From contig NZ_JAFMOY010000111.1 of the NCBI RefSeq assembly GCF_019049625.1, forward strand, positions 1 to 64,000: a stretch of 64,000 nucleotides of DNA, given 5' to 3'. This document shows, piece after piece, positions 37,771-47,009 of this stretch. Positions within the stretch are counted from its first letter, which is position 1, and every line of letters begins with the position of its first letter. The position numbers and the translations under genes were made by a program. The notes beneath the pieces are model-generated. The model worked only from the letters and a program-made list of their open reading frames with translations. It did not search any database and was not told the DNA's origin. The DNA comes from Rahnella ecdela. GTDB taxonomy: Bacteria; Pseudomonadota; Gammaproteobacteria; Enterobacterales; Enterobacteriaceae.

Positions 37771-38531
37771 AACTGTCCGTATTGCAACAGCCGCTGGTAT
37801 GGCTGGACGGCGAGGCAAACCTCGCGCATTTTGACGGCCTGCTCGGTGCGCTGACCGGCCGTGATCTGATTGTGTTACCGGAAATGTTCACTACCGGTTT
37901 CGCCATGCAGGCACCGGGCAGTGCGCTGCCGGAATCCCGCGTAGTGCAATGGCTGCAACAATGGGCACAGCAACTCGGGGCAATGATCGGCGGCAGTGTG
38001 GCGCTGAGTACCACCGAAGGCGCCGTGAACCGTTTTCTGCTGGTAGAACCGCAGGGCAAAGTGCATTTTTACGATAAACGTCACCTGTTCCGCATGGCCG
38101 GTGAGCACAATTATTATGTGCCGGGAAAACGTCGTGAAATCGTCGAATGGCGAGGCTGGCGTATTCTGCCGCAAGTCTGTTATGACCTGCGTTTCCCGGT
38201 GTATTCCCGCAATCGTCAGGATTACGACCTGGCACTTTACGTCGCCAACTGGCCTGCTCCGCGCAGCCGTCACTGGCAGACGTTGCTTGCTGCCCGTGCC
38301 ATTGAAAATCAGGCGTACGTTGCCGGTTGCAACCGCGTCGGCCACGATGATAACGGCCATTACTACAGCGGCGACAGCCTGATCATTAATCCGCAGGGCG
38401 AAGAACTGGCGCGTGCCGAACCGGGTTCAGCGATGATTATCGACGCCGAACTGTCGCTGGAAGCATTACAGGATTACCGCGAAACCTTCCCTGCCTGGCG
38501 CGATGCCGATACGTATTTATTACATGATTGA
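37758..38531 (+). CDS. yafV: Omega-amidase YafV (2-oxoglutaramate amidase)
   Basis: This 257-residue nitrilase-family enzyme (E. coli YafV 256) has the Glu-Lys-Cys triad: Glu42 in LPEMF, Lys in YDKRHLF and Cys in VCYDLRFP. It hydrolyses 2-oxoglutaramate left by glutamine transamination to 2-oxoglutarate and ammonia, pulling the MtnE reaction forward. I chose the GTG at 37758 (after GCGGAG), matching YafV length; the longer frame starts inside mtnE. Confidence 0.92.
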   Translation: MSTLKLSVLQQPLVWLDGEANLAHFDGLLGALTGRDLIVLPEMFTTGFAMQAPGSALPESRVVQWLQQWAQQLGAMIGGSVALSTTEGAVNRFLLVEPQGKVHFYDKRHLFRMAGEHNYYVPGKRREIVEWRGWRILPQVCYDLRFPVYSRNRQDYDLALYVANWPAPRSRHWQTLLAARAIENQAYVAGCNRVGHDDNGHYYSGDSLIINPQGEELARAEPGSAMIIDAELSLEALQDYRETFPAWRDADTYLLHD

Positions 38532-38597
38532 TCAGCCAGAAACTCAGCTTTTCGTCAGGATAGCTCGTGTTAGTCACGCCTGAGGACTTGATAAAAC

Positions 38598-38628
38598 GAA
38601 AACACCGCCTGTGAAATTTCCAGGCGGC
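38598..38628 (-). terminator. Terminator of the deaminase-like gene
   Basis: CCGCCTG and CAGGCGG (38605-38611 with 38621-38627) form a hairpin followed on the minus strand by a T-rich tract (TGTTTTCGTTTT). Confidence 0.7.
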
Positions 38629-38655
38629 TAAAGACTCAGCGTGTGATGAGAGACT

Positions 38656-39942
38656 TTAAACTGTCGGTAAACCGGCCTCCAGCGCGTCTATCAATCCCTG
38701 ATCCACGACCTGTTGCGGATGAACCTTAATTTCTGAGCTGTATAACGGTGGCAGTTTCTGACAATACGCATCCAGTTCGGTTTGCGCGATTGTCGGCACA
38801 CCATACTGGAAGGAATTCGGATTCTCCTCAGGCAATGCACCTTCCATGGTTGAACCGTAGGCACCGAGCTCAATCAGGCTATGTGATGACTCATCCGGAC
38901 CATGCGAAAATACAAAAGTGCCGTATTTGGGATGACCGAGATAAGGCAGTACTTTTTCGTCACCGAGAGAATCACGCAGGTTATAGCGCAGTTGTGCATA
39001 ATTGCGCGTCACCAGTAAAAACGCCGTCTGAATCAATGAAGCTTTTTCGTCACCGGACAAACACAACAACAGATTACCGAAGTAATCGAGGAATGCGACC
39101 GAGTTGCCTTTACCCCCCTGAGCAATATCAGTATTCGCCGCTTCAATCAGGAAAGGAGCCAGCCCGTCGTCCGGTGCGCCACGTGATGGGGCAGTATATT
39201 GCAAAGCATCAGGATAGATGGCCTGCAACGCCACGACAATCGGATCATCAGCCGGTAATTCTTTGATATCTTTCAACTGATCCGGGGGTAAATCTGAGTT
39301 AATGCTCGCCTTCACCTGCGTCAGGGTGGCGTCAAAAATGGACTCACACAACGCCAGCGTCTGCACATCAATCACGTCTTGCGTAAAGAACTCCGCCACC
39401 GGCGCAGAACTTGCCGGTCGGGAAAAGCAGTTATCCCCGTTAACGGCCGGATAGCTGAATGTCTCCTGCGCCACCAGAGCCAGATCGGCAGAAAGCGAGG
39501 GGAAATCAGCCAGAGTGTCGTAATTGATACCAGAATAAGTATCGAAAGCCGCAGAAATCACGTTAAAGCCGCCGGTAATAATCGAACCGGTACACATGCA
39601 GCAGGGATCCAGTGAGGTCACAATAGTAATTTCGGACGGAGGTGGCAGCTCAACGCCCTGGGCAATCTGCGCGTAATACCAGTCAATCAGTTGTCTTTCA
39701 CCGTGAGCAGTAGGATCGTTGGTCTTATTATTCATGACGACGTTATTATGAATCGCATTCAGAACTTTTCCAGTGCCATCGAGCATTACACCGCCGACGC
39801 TGAAAGTATTCTGACAATAGGCCTGCATAGCCTGATCTGCCGCAGCGGCGGCGGCAGCTTCGACAGAAACATAGGTGACGTCATTCACTTCGCCCGCTTT
39901 TAATACTGTATTATTTGATGAATTACAGTTGCAATTACACAT
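38656..39942 (-). CDS. Cytidine-deaminase-like protein with degenerate second domain
   Basis: This 428-residue protein starts with an odd cysteine/asparagine run (MCNCNCNSSNN). Residues about 45-130 form a zinc-dependent nucleoside/base deaminase domain: His80-Gly-Glu82 (HxE with the catalytic glutamate) and Cys114/Cys117 in PCCMC. Residues about 275-365 look like a second deaminase fold without those residues. A linker of about 130 residues joins them. I chose the ATG at 39942, which has GGAAG upstream; the frame could start five codons earlier without an SD. The preceding 300 bases are A+T-rich. The substrate is unknown. Confidence 0.72.
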   Translation of the reverse strand: MCNCNCNSSNNTVLKAGEVNDVTYVSVEAAAAAAADQAMQAYCQNTFSVGGVMLDGTGKVLNAIHNNVVMNNKTNDPTAHGERQLIDWYYAQIAQGVELPPPSEITIVTSLDPCCMCTGSIITGGFNVISAAFDTYSGINYDTLADFPSLSADLALVAQETFSYPAVNGDNCFSRPASSAPVAEFFTQDVIDVQTLALCESIFDATLTQVKASINSDLPPDQLKDIKELPADDPIVVALQAIYPDALQYTAPSRGAPDDGLAPFLIEAANTDIAQGGKGNSVAFLDYFGNLLLCLSGDEKASLIQTAFLLVTRNYAQLRYNLRDSLGDEKVLPYLGHPKYGTFVFSHGPDESSHSLIELGAYGSTMEGALPEENPNSFQYGVPTIAQTELDAYCQKLPPLYSSEIKVHPQQVVDQGLIDALEAGLPTV

Positions 39943-40245
39943 AGTAAATTCTTCCATTAGATTAAGTGCAAATATTCAGGATCAGTAATTCGCGAACGTC
40001 ATTGAATAAATACGCCGGAATTAAAGAGGCTTTATCGTGGCAAATTAATCTTTAATTAAAAAATGGAAGCTGTTGTGCCAGCAGTGGCACCGGGGGTATT
40101 AAATAAAAAGGAGGTGATTTAAGGATTATTTTCCTTTAATCATAATTCCTGTGAATATTAAGAGATTCACTTATAGCCTGAATAAATGAAAATATACATA
40201 TTCCGGCGTCTACCCTCAGGGTAGACGCCGGATTAAACATTTCTG
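39943..40245. other. A+T-rich intergenic stretch
   Basis: About 300 bases hold no convincing gene. The left 250 bases are markedly A+T-rich and must carry the promoter of the deaminase-like gene (minus strand). The right end carries the hairpin at 40203-40231. Confidence 0.6.
40203..40231. terminator. Strong hairpin downstream of the DUF1993 gene
   Basis: A perfect 13-bp stem (CCGGCGTCTACCC/GGGTAGACGCCGG) with a 3-nt loop lies just past the DUF1993 stop. The following minus-strand tract is A+U-rich rather than pure U, so terminator strength is uncertain. Confidence 0.65.
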
Positions 40246-40752
40246 TTAGTTCCCGCCGATAAAGTCCGCCTTGCCAATATTCACGCCAAGATGACGCAGG
40301 ATGTTATAGGCCGTAGTGATGTGGAAATAGAAGTTCGGTACGGCAAACACGGTGACATAACTGTGTGCGGTAAATTTCAGTTCATGATTTTTGCCTTTCA
40401 CCACGATTTCACGGGATTCATCGCCTTCCAGTTTCGCGACATCCACGCTTTCGATAAAGCGCAGGGTTTTGGCAATACGTTCCTGCAACTCGGCAAACGT
40501 CACTTCATTGTCTTCCATCGCCGGTGCGGCAACGCCGGAAAGACGGGCAATCGCGCCTTTAGACATATCGCTGGTGATCTGCACCTGACGCGCCAGCGGA
40601 TACATATCATCAGCCAGACGGGTATTCAGGACTTCTTCTTCTGATTTTCCGTTTTCCTTTGCCCATGCCGCGCCCTTTTCCAGCAATGCTGAAAGATTCT
40701 TTAAACCACGAACAAACTGTGCCGCCGTACTGCCATAAAGAGATGCTGACAT
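40246..40752 (-). CDS. DUF1993 family protein
   Basis: This 168-residue helical protein resembles the DUF1993 family (DinB-like four-helix bundle, which often binds metals through histidines). Characteristic segments are FVRGLKNLSALLEKGAAWA at the start, MYPLARQVQITSDMSKGAIARLSG in the centre and FYFHITTAYNILRHLGVNIGKADFIGG at the end. The function is unknown; it is monocistronic. Confidence 0.85.
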   Translation of the reverse strand: MSASLYGSTAAQFVRGLKNLSALLEKGAAWAKENGKSEEEVLNTRLADDMYPLARQVQITSDMSKGAIARLSGVAAPAMEDNEVTFAELQERIAKTLRFIESVDVAKLEGDESREIVVKGKNHELKFTAHSYVTVFAVPNFYFHITTAYNILRHLGVNIGKADFIGGN

Positions 40753-40909
40753 GATGCTTCCTTAGTGAATGAAGTGTTAGAACAACCGGCGCTACATTAG
40801 CGCGTTCCGTTCTAAACAGCGTGACGTTTTATAGCAGTGAAGTGTGACGAAATGCTGGTTTGCGACAGACCTCCCTCTTTTTGTCAGAGCATGTAAAGAC
40901 ATCCCGGTG

Positions 40910-40925
40910 TGGATCAATTCTTGCA
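40910..40925 (+). promoter_or_regulatory. Sigma-54 promoter of the glutaminase-like gene
   Basis: TGGATCAATTCTTGCA has GG and GC dinucleotides 10 bases apart and matches the TGGCAC-N5-TTGCW consensus except at two positions. Transcription would start near 40936, 30 bases before the ATG at 40966. Confidence 0.75.
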
Positions 40926-40965
40926 TTCAATACCCCCGCAAAAAACATCTGACAGAGGACCACTG

Positions 40966-42234
40966 ATGACCATCACCTTTATTGCACACTCCACGCCCGA
41001 ACCTGCGTTGTACGGCGCGATGGCGGCGATACTTGCTGAACTCCGCGCTTTGCCGCTGTGTCACTTCCCCGTCAGTCATGATGCACAACGTTACCCGAAT
41101 GCCCGTCAGCACGTCACGGCGCAGGGGCACGCACTGACCAGCGGACTGGTGTGGCTTGAGCGCCTCACCGGGCGCGGTGCGGGTGAAGAAACTGGCCTTG
41201 AATCTCTTATTTATCGGGCACTTAAAGAAGATATCGTCGTGCCATTGCGTGAGCCGTTACCCGCAGGGCTGGCGGCACAAATCACGGAACACGGCATAGA
41301 AATTGAGTCACTGACCGTGGTGCGCAAACAGGATAAATTCCAGCTGGAAGATTGTGTCACCGGCAAAATTCGCAGTAACGGCTGGGGGCGCGATACCTTC
41401 GGTCGCTGGGCGCTAGGCTCCGTTTCACAGCCGGTCATGCGGGCAGGAAAAACTCTGCGCGTGGCGCTGGTGGGTGATTTTGCCGAGCAGCGTGACAGCT
41501 ATCCGGCGATGCTCGCTGCACTGGGAGACGCCGCCGATGCACTGGCAATGAACATTGACGTGGTTTATGTGACCGCCGCATTACTGGGCAGTCAGCTCGA
41601 CTGCACGCTTTTTGATGTCGATGGCATTATTTTGCCGGGAGCGACGTTAACGTCAGGCGATCATCAGGCCAGTCCGCTGGCGACGGCGGCCTGGGCGCTG
41701 GAAAACCGCACGCCAGTGCTGGGCATCAATCAGGGAATGCATCAGATGGTGACGGCGCTGGGCCAGAAAGTGCTGGGACAGGACAGCGTGGTGATGCACG
41801 GCCCGTCGACGCTCGGTAGCCTGCAAACCGGTCTGCCGCTCGCCGAACACGCGCAGCCGCGTCTGGGGAACCATCCGGTTATTACCCGCAATGGCAGCCT
41901 GCTGGCGAATAAAATGGGCGACGAATTTACGCTGCGCTATAACCAGCGCCGCTATCTGAATCCGCAATTACTGGCAGAACTGGAAAGTTCGGGATTACTG
42001 ATTTCGGGTTACGACGAAAGCGGGGAACAGGCGCAGGCGGTAGAACTGGATAATCATCCGTTCTTTATGGGCGTTCAGGGACAACCGGAACTGATGTCGC
42101 GCCGCGAGCGCCCCAATCCGCTGCTGATGGCGTTTCTGCAACAGGTGCGTCAGAGCAACCGTGAGCGGGATGTCAGCCACGCGGCACTGACCCAAAGCGT
42201 GCGGTTAAAGCATCCGCACCTGCTGATGGGCTAA
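40966..42234 (+). CDS. CTP-synthase-like glutaminase pseudoenzyme fused to an unknown N-domain
   Basis: This 422-residue protein has an N-terminal domain of about 165 residues that I do not recognise. The C-terminal part (about residues 175-395) resembles the class I glutaminase domain of CTP synthase. The nucleophile elbow reads GINQG instead of GICLG (Asn255 for the catalytic Cys), and the usual FHPE reads GQPE (Gln373 for His, Glu375 kept). The glutaminase reaction therefore cannot run, but a binding role may. It lies convergent to the uraH-uraD operon and has its own sigma-54 promoter, so a function in purine/nitrogen metabolism is likely. The ATG at 40966 follows GAGG. Confidence 0.8.
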   Translation: MTITFIAHSTPEPALYGAMAAILAELRALPLCHFPVSHDAQRYPNARQHVTAQGHALTSGLVWLERLTGRGAGEETGLESLIYRALKEDIVVPLREPLPAGLAAQITEHGIEIESLTVVRKQDKFQLEDCVTGKIRSNGWGRDTFGRWALGSVSQPVMRAGKTLRVALVGDFAEQRDSYPAMLAALGDAADALAMNIDVVYVTAALLGSQLDCTLFDVDGIILPGATLTSGDHQASPLATAAWALENRTPVLGINQGMHQMVTALGQKVLGQDSVVMHGPSTLGSLQTGLPLAEHAQPRLGNHPVITRNGSLLANKMGDEFTLRYNQRRYLNPQLLAELESSGLLISGYDESGEQAQAVELDNHPFFMGVQGQPELMSRRERPNPLLMAFLQQVRQSNRERDVSHAALTQSVRLKHPHLLMG

Positions 42235-42246
42235 ATTTCGTGAAAC

Positions 42247-42582
42247 TTAGCTGCCGCGATAGGTCGAGTAGGAATACGGACTGATCAGCAGCGGCAGATG
42301 GTAATGATCTTGCTCCCCGTCGATCATCACATCAATGATCGCCGAGTGATAAAGCGTGTCGCGCCCCGTCGCTATGAAATACGCGCCAATGTCTGCACAT
42401 AGCCGGTAATGGCCGGAAGCCACCGGTTCCGGCGTTAATTTCGCGGCGCGCCCGTCGGCATCAGTTTGGCCTTCGCTGATGAGCGTGATTTTCTGCCCTT
42501 CCAGGCTTTCCAGCCAGACGCGTACGCCGGCAGCAGGCTGTCCCAGAGAGGTATCGAGAATATGCGTGGTGATGCGGGTCAT
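42247..42582 (-). CDS. uraH: 5-hydroxyisourate hydrolase
   Basis: This 111-residue transthyretin-related enzyme opens 5-hydroxyisourate, the product of urate oxidation. The family-defining C-terminus YRGS is present, along with the THILDTSLG start. It overlaps uraD by 4 bp and closes the ureide operon. Klebsiella calls this gene hpxT. Confidence 0.96.
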   Translation of the reverse strand: MTRITTHILDTSLGQPAAGVRVWLESLEGQKITLISEGQTDADGRAAKLTPEPVASGHYRLCADIGAYFIATGRDTLYHSAIIDVMIDGEQDHYHLPLLISPYSYSTYRGS

Positions 42583-43076
42583 GGCTGGAATATCTCCTTT
42601 AAACGCAGCAGGGTGATTTCTTTTAGCTGCTGAGCAGTTTCCTGATATTCGGCGTCGGGTGAGTTCTTCAGACGTCGTTGCAAATTTTCGAGGATCTCTT
42701 CTGAACTGCGCCCTTTGGCGCGGATCAGAAATACCCGCCCGAAGCGCTGTTCATATCGCAGATTACCTTCATGCAGCGCATCAATCACCGTTTGCTGGCT
42801 GATATTGAGCGTCGCCTGTTCGCCGCGGGAAAGCTGTGCTTCTTTGCTGGCACCGCTGGCGCGCTCACCGATACGCGGATGCGCCGACAGTGCCTGAGCA
42901 ATATCTTCCTGCTGCCAGTTTTCACAGGCTGATTCGGCGCTTTGCAGCACGTCTTCCACACAAATGTAAGGCCGCGCGTCACTGACCGATTTCGCCCAGG
43001 CAGGGATATTCACCAGCGGGCGCAACAGAGCCACAGCTTCGAATTCTGACAGCGCGTTGAATTCTTCAAAGGTCAT
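42579..43076 (-). CDS. uraD: OHCU decarboxylase
   Basis: This 165-residue helical enzyme decarboxylates 2-oxo-4-hydroxy-4-carboxy-5-ureidoimidazoline to S-allantoin. The family motifs HPRIGE (catalytic His in AHPRIG) and RFGRVFLIRAKGRS are present. Start and stop overlap hpxK and uraH by 4 bp each. Klebsiella calls this gene hpxQ. Confidence 0.95.
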   Translation of the reverse strand: MTFEEFNALSEFEAVALLRPLVNIPAWAKSVSDARPYICVEDVLQSAESACENWQQEDIAQALSAHPRIGERASGASKEAQLSRGEQATLNISQQTVIDALHEGNLRYEQRFGRVFLIRAKGRSSEEILENLQRRLKNSPDAEYQETAQQLKEITLLRLKEIFQP

Positions 43077-44347
43077 AAATGTCCCTCTGCAAAACTCAGC
43101 ACCGTATTGATATACGCCTGCACCGCGTAAGCCACGTCACGGGTGGTGACAGATTCGTCGGGATGATGGCTGATACCGTCTTTGCAGCGCACAAATAACA
43201 TGCCCACCGGCCAGCATTCGGCGATAGCAATCGCGTCATGCCCGGCGCCGCTTGGCAGTGACATTGCCTGCCCCTGCAATTGCAGAACGCTCTGGTTCAG
43301 ACGGTGTTGCAAACCGGCACTGCACGTCGTCGCGCTGATGCCGTAAAACTGCCCGGCGGCGAAAGTCAGTCCGCGACGCGTTGCGATATCCCTGCCTTTC
43401 GCCAGCAGCGTTTCCAGCAGCGCAGAGAGATCATCATCGCTCGGCCCGCGTACATCCAGCGACAATTTGACCTGCCCCGGAATGACGTTCACCGCGCCCG
43501 GCAGACATTCCAGCGTGCCGACTGTTGCCACCAGATTGCGGCCGGTGGCGGTGGTGATGCTTTCAATCGCCAGCGTCCATTCGGCGGCGGCCGTCAGGGC
43601 GTCCTGACGTCGCCCCATCGGCACGGTTCCGGCATGTCCGGCGTGACCGGTAAATTCGCAATTAAGACGACGCGCGCCGTTGATCGCCGTGACCACACCG
43701 AGCGGCACATCAGCCGCTTGCAGGCACGGGCCCTGCTCGATGTGCAATTCCAGATAAGCGCAAAAATCGCTGACCGCACGCTGTGACGCGCCGATTTTCA
43801 GCGGATCCAGCCCGACATGTTGCATGGCCTGCGCCACAGAAATACCCTGCGCGTCCTGACGTTCCAACCAGTCAGCAGGCCAGGTGCCGGTCAGTCCGCG
43901 ACTGCCCAGCAGCGTGATGCCAAAACGCGTCCCTTCTTCGTCGCAGAACCCGACAATTTCCACAGCCATCGGCAAGCGAATAGCGTTCTGATGCAAATGT
44001 GCCACCACTTCCAGCGCGGCCAGCACGCCGAGCGGTCCGTCGTAACGCCCCGCATTGCGCACGCTGTCGAGATGCGAACCGAGCAGTATGGCCGGTGCCA
44101 AAGCGTCTAGCCCTTCGTAGCGTCCGCAAATATTACCAACGCTGTCCTGCCAGACGCGCATACCGGCGGCGGCCATCCATTCCCCCACCAGATGGTTGGC
44201 CTGTAAATGTTCTTGTGAGATATACACGCGGGTGAGTTGTCCCGGCGTTTCACTGATGGCGGCGAGTGCGTCGCAGCGCGCCATTACCCGTTCAGCGGCA
44301 AGTTTTGCGCTGTCGGAAACCGCAGCCAGCGTAAAGGCTTCTGCCAT
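43073..44347 (-). CDS. hpxK: Allantoate amidohydrolase HpxK
   Basis: This 424-residue M20/M28-type metal-dependent amidase hydrolyses allantoate to ureidoglycine, CO2 and ammonia. Motifs include LLGSHLDSVRNAGRYDG (zinc His/Asp), CDEEGTRFG (general-base Glu) and ELHIEQGPCL, all typical of AllC/HpxK. It is the sixth gene of the ABC-hpxJK-uraDH operon, overlapping hpxJ by 1 bp and uraD by 4 bp. Confidence 0.93.
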   Translation of the reverse strand: MAEAFTLAAVSDSAKLAAERVMARCDALAAISETPGQLTRVYISQEHLQANHLVGEWMAAAGMRVWQDSVGNICGRYEGLDALAPAILLGSHLDSVRNAGRYDGPLGVLAALEVVAHLHQNAIRLPMAVEIVGFCDEEGTRFGITLLGSRGLTGTWPADWLERQDAQGISVAQAMQHVGLDPLKIGASQRAVSDFCAYLELHIEQGPCLQAADVPLGVVTAINGARRLNCEFTGHAGHAGTVPMGRRQDALTAAAEWTLAIESITTATGRNLVATVGTLECLPGAVNVIPGQVKLSLDVRGPSDDDLSALLETLLAKGRDIATRRGLTFAAGQFYGISATTCSAGLQHRLNQSVLQLQGQAMSLPSGAGHDAIAIAECWPVGMLFVRCKDGISHHPDESVTTRDVAYAVQAYINTVLSFAEGHL

Positions 44348-45585
44348 TACTGACCTCCCGCGTAGTGATCCCAGGCTGCCTGCGCCCCTGCGCCGTATTT
44401 CGATGCAAATCCCAGACGATTAAGCACGGCTTCCAGCGCCACCAGCGTCTGCAACACGCAGTCTTTACGCGCGTTGTAACCCATCGTACCGATGCGCCAG
44501 ATTTTCCCGGCCAGCGGACCAAATGACGTGCCGATTTCAATGCTGAAATCGTTAAGCATCATCTGACGCACCTGTTCGCCGTGAACGCCCTGAGGAATGA
44601 CCACGCCGAGTACGTTGTTCATGCGGTTATTCAGGTCGCCGAACACTTCCAGCCCCATGCCCTGAATACCCGCCAGCAACGCGCCGCCGTGCAGTTTATG
44701 GCGGGCGATGCCGGTATCGAGCCCTTCTTCCAGAATGATGCGGGCGCATTCACGTGCGGCAAAAAGCATGCTGGTGGCTTCGGTGTGGTGATTCAGACGC
44801 TCCGGGCCCCAGTAATCCATGATCATGCCCAGATCGAAATAGTTGGAATAAATCATCTCTTCATCGCCGTCGGCGTGGTCGGCAGTACGGATGCCTTCTT
44901 CCACACATTTACGGCGACGGATTTGTTCTTCAAAGCGCGGGCTGATGGTCACCGGTGAGCTGCCGGAGGGACCGCCGAGGCATTTTTGCAAACCGGCAGA
45001 TACGGCGTCTAATCCCCAGGCGTCAGTTTCCAGCGGGTTGCCGCCAAAGGACGCCGTGGCATCGGAGTAGAACAGCACGCCATGACGGCGGCAGATTTCG
45101 CCCAGTTGCTCCAGCGGCTGCAACATGGTGGTGGACGTATCGCCCTGCACGGTCAGCAACCAGCGTGGTTTCACCGATTTAATCGCATCTTCGATTTGCT
45201 GCGGGTCAAACACTTCCCCCCACGGCGCTTCGATGGTGTGCACTTCGGCACGACAGCGGCGGGCGATTTCGCACAGCAGATGCCCGAACCGCCCAAACAC
45301 CGGCACCAGCACTTTATCGCCCGGACGGATACCGGAAAGCAGCACAGCTTCGATACCCGCGCGCGAGGTGCCGTCGATCAGCAACGTCCACTGGTTTTCG
45401 GTTTTGTACAGCGCGCGGTACAGCGCCATCACTTCGTTCATGTAGCCGGTCATGACCGGATCATATTGCCCGACCAGCTGGCTCGCCATCGCCCGCAACA
45501 CGCGCGGATCGGCGTTAATTGGCCCCGGCCCCATCAGCAGACGGGTCGGCGGGTTGATTTGTCCGGGAGAGATGAAATCTGACAT
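44347..45585 (-). CDS. hpxJ: Ureidoglycine-glyoxylate aminotransferase HpxJ
   Basis: This 412-residue fold-type-I PLP aminotransferase (PucG/HpxJ group) transfers the amino group of S-ureidoglycine to glyoxylate, giving oxalurate and glycine. It starts LLMGPGPINADPRVL as in alanine-glyoxylate aminotransferases, and the PLP lysine is in AGLQKCLGGPSG. Its overlap with hpxK fits the allantoate branch that yields oxalurate. Confidence 0.93.
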   Translation of the reverse strand: MSDFISPGQINPPTRLLMGPGPINADPRVLRAMASQLVGQYDPVMTGYMNEVMALYRALYKTENQWTLLIDGTSRAGIEAVLLSGIRPGDKVLVPVFGRFGHLLCEIARRCRAEVHTIEAPWGEVFDPQQIEDAIKSVKPRWLLTVQGDTSTTMLQPLEQLGEICRRHGVLFYSDATASFGGNPLETDAWGLDAVSAGLQKCLGGPSGSSPVTISPRFEEQIRRRKCVEEGIRTADHADGDEEMIYSNYFDLGMIMDYWGPERLNHHTEATSMLFAARECARIILEEGLDTGIARHKLHGGALLAGIQGMGLEVFGDLNNRMNNVLGVVIPQGVHGEQVRQMMLNDFSIEIGTSFGPLAGKIWRIGTMGYNARKDCVLQTLVALEAVLNRLGFASKYGAGAQAAWDHYAGGQ

Positions 45586-45603
45586 AGTTAATCCTTTACG
45601 ATG

Positions 45604-46356
45604 TTAGCTGGCAGCGGCTTCATTCAAACCGCGTACGGATGCGATAAACTGTTTCAGCTCGGGAGTTTGCGGGTTAGCAAACAGCGCCCGGCTTTCGCCC
45701 TGTTCCCACACGGTGCCCTGATGCATGAACACCACGCGGTCGCCCACTTCGCGGGCAAAATTCATTTCGTGCGTCACCAGCACCAGCGTCATGCCTTCTT
45801 TCGCCAGTTGCTCGAGCACTTTCAATACTTCGCCGACTAATTCCGGATCCAGCGCCGAGGTGATTTCATCACACAGCAGCACTTTCGGGGTCATCGCCAG
45901 CGCACGGGCAATGGCCACACGTTGCTGCTGGCCGCCGGAAAGATTCGACGGGTAATAATCCATGCGATCTGCCAGCCCGACTTTTGCCAGCATCTGCGCG
46001 GCCAGTTCACGGCATTCGGACGCAGATTTTTTCAGCACGCGGCGTGGTGCCAGCATGACGTTTTCCAGCGCAGTCATGTGCGGGAAAAGATTAAAACTCT
46101 GGAACACCATGCCGACGGAACGGCTGATATCACGCGCCTGAGAATCGCGGTCTGTGATGGTCATGCCGCCCAGTTTGATGCTGCCTTCCTGATAGCCTTC
46201 CAGCCCGTTCATGCAGCGTAACAGCGTACTTTTCCCTGAACCGCTGCGGCCGATAATCGAAATCACTTCGCCGCTGTCGATATCCAGATCCACGCCTTTC
46301 AGTACGTGGTTCTGACCGTAAAACTTCTGAACCTGGTTGATGGTGATCAGTGGCAT
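45604..46356 (-). CDS. Polar amino-acid-type ABC transporter ATPase (hpx operon)
   Basis: This 250-residue GlnQ-like ATPase has Walker [10 protein letters not shown], the signature LSGGQQQR and Walker [14 protein letters not shown] chose the ATG at 46356 (MPLITINQV), which shares a base with the stop of the upstream permease (TAATG); the longer frame runs back into that gene. It belongs to the four-gene importer that corresponds to HpxFGHI of Klebsiella. Confidence 0.92.
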   Translation of the reverse strand: MPLITINQVQKFYGQNHVLKGVDLDIDSGEVISIIGRSGSGKSTLLRCMNGLEGYQEGSIKLGGMTITDRDSQARDISRSVGMVFQSFNLFPHMTALENVMLAPRRVLKKSASECRELAAQMLAKVGLADRMDYYPSNLSGGQQQRVAIARALAMTPKVLLCDEITSALDPELVGEVLKVLEQLAKEGMTLVLVTHEMNFAREVGDRVVFMHQGTVWEQGESRALFANPQTPELKQFIASVRGLNEAAAS

Positions 46357-47009
46357 TACTGTTTCTCTCCACGCAATGATTTTTCTAAATGCTGGCTGTA
46401 ACGGGACAGCGGATAGCACATCAGGAAGTAGCCCAGCGCCACTAATCCAAACACTTTGAACGGCTGATAGGTCACGTTATTAAGCATGGTTCCGGCTTTG
46501 GTCAGCTCGACAAAACCGATAATCGAGGCCAGCGCGGTGCCTTTCACCACCTGCACGGAAAACCCGACGGTCGGCGCAATCGCGATCCGCAGCGCCTGCG
46601 GGGTGATTACGCGCCACAGCGTTTGCCCGAAATTCAGGCCGAGACAGCGCGATGCTTCCCACTGGCCTTTCGGTAACGCGACAATACTGCCACTCCAGAT
46701 ATCTACCAGATACGCGCTGGTGTAGAGCGTCAGCGCCAGCGCGGCGGCCGTCCACGGGCTGACGTTGATACCAAACAGGCCAAGACCGAAGAACGCCAGA
46801 AACAGCTGCATCAGCAACGGCGTGCCCTGAAACAGTTCGGAATATAAACGCACAAAACGCGTCGGCCAGCGGCGTTTAGTCAGTCGCAATAACAGCAGCG
46901 GCAGGGTCACCAGCGTGCCACCGATAAACGCAGTCAGCGAAAGCAACAGCGTCCAGCGCGCGGCCAGCAGGAGATTGCGCACAATGTCCCAGTCGGTGAA
47001 GGTCATCAT
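46356..47009 (-). CDS. ABC transporter permease 2 (hpx operon)
   Basis: This 217-residue HisM-type permease has five predicted helices. The EAA-like loop GQWEASRCLGLNFGQTLWRVITPQALRIAI contacts the ATPase. It overlaps both neighbours by single bases (start shared with the upstream stop, stop shared with the ATPase start). Confidence 0.92.
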   Translation of the reverse strand: MMTFTDWDIVRNLLLAARWTLLLSLTAFIGGTLVTLPLLLLRLTKRRWPTRFVRLYSELFQGTPLLMQLFLAFFGLGLFGINVSPWTAAALALTLYTSAYLVDIWSGSIVALPKGQWEASRCLGLNFGQTLWRVITPQALRIAIAPTVGFSVQVVKGTALASIIGFVELTKAGTMLNNVTYQPFKVFGLVALGYFLMCYPLSRYSQHLEKSLRGEKQ

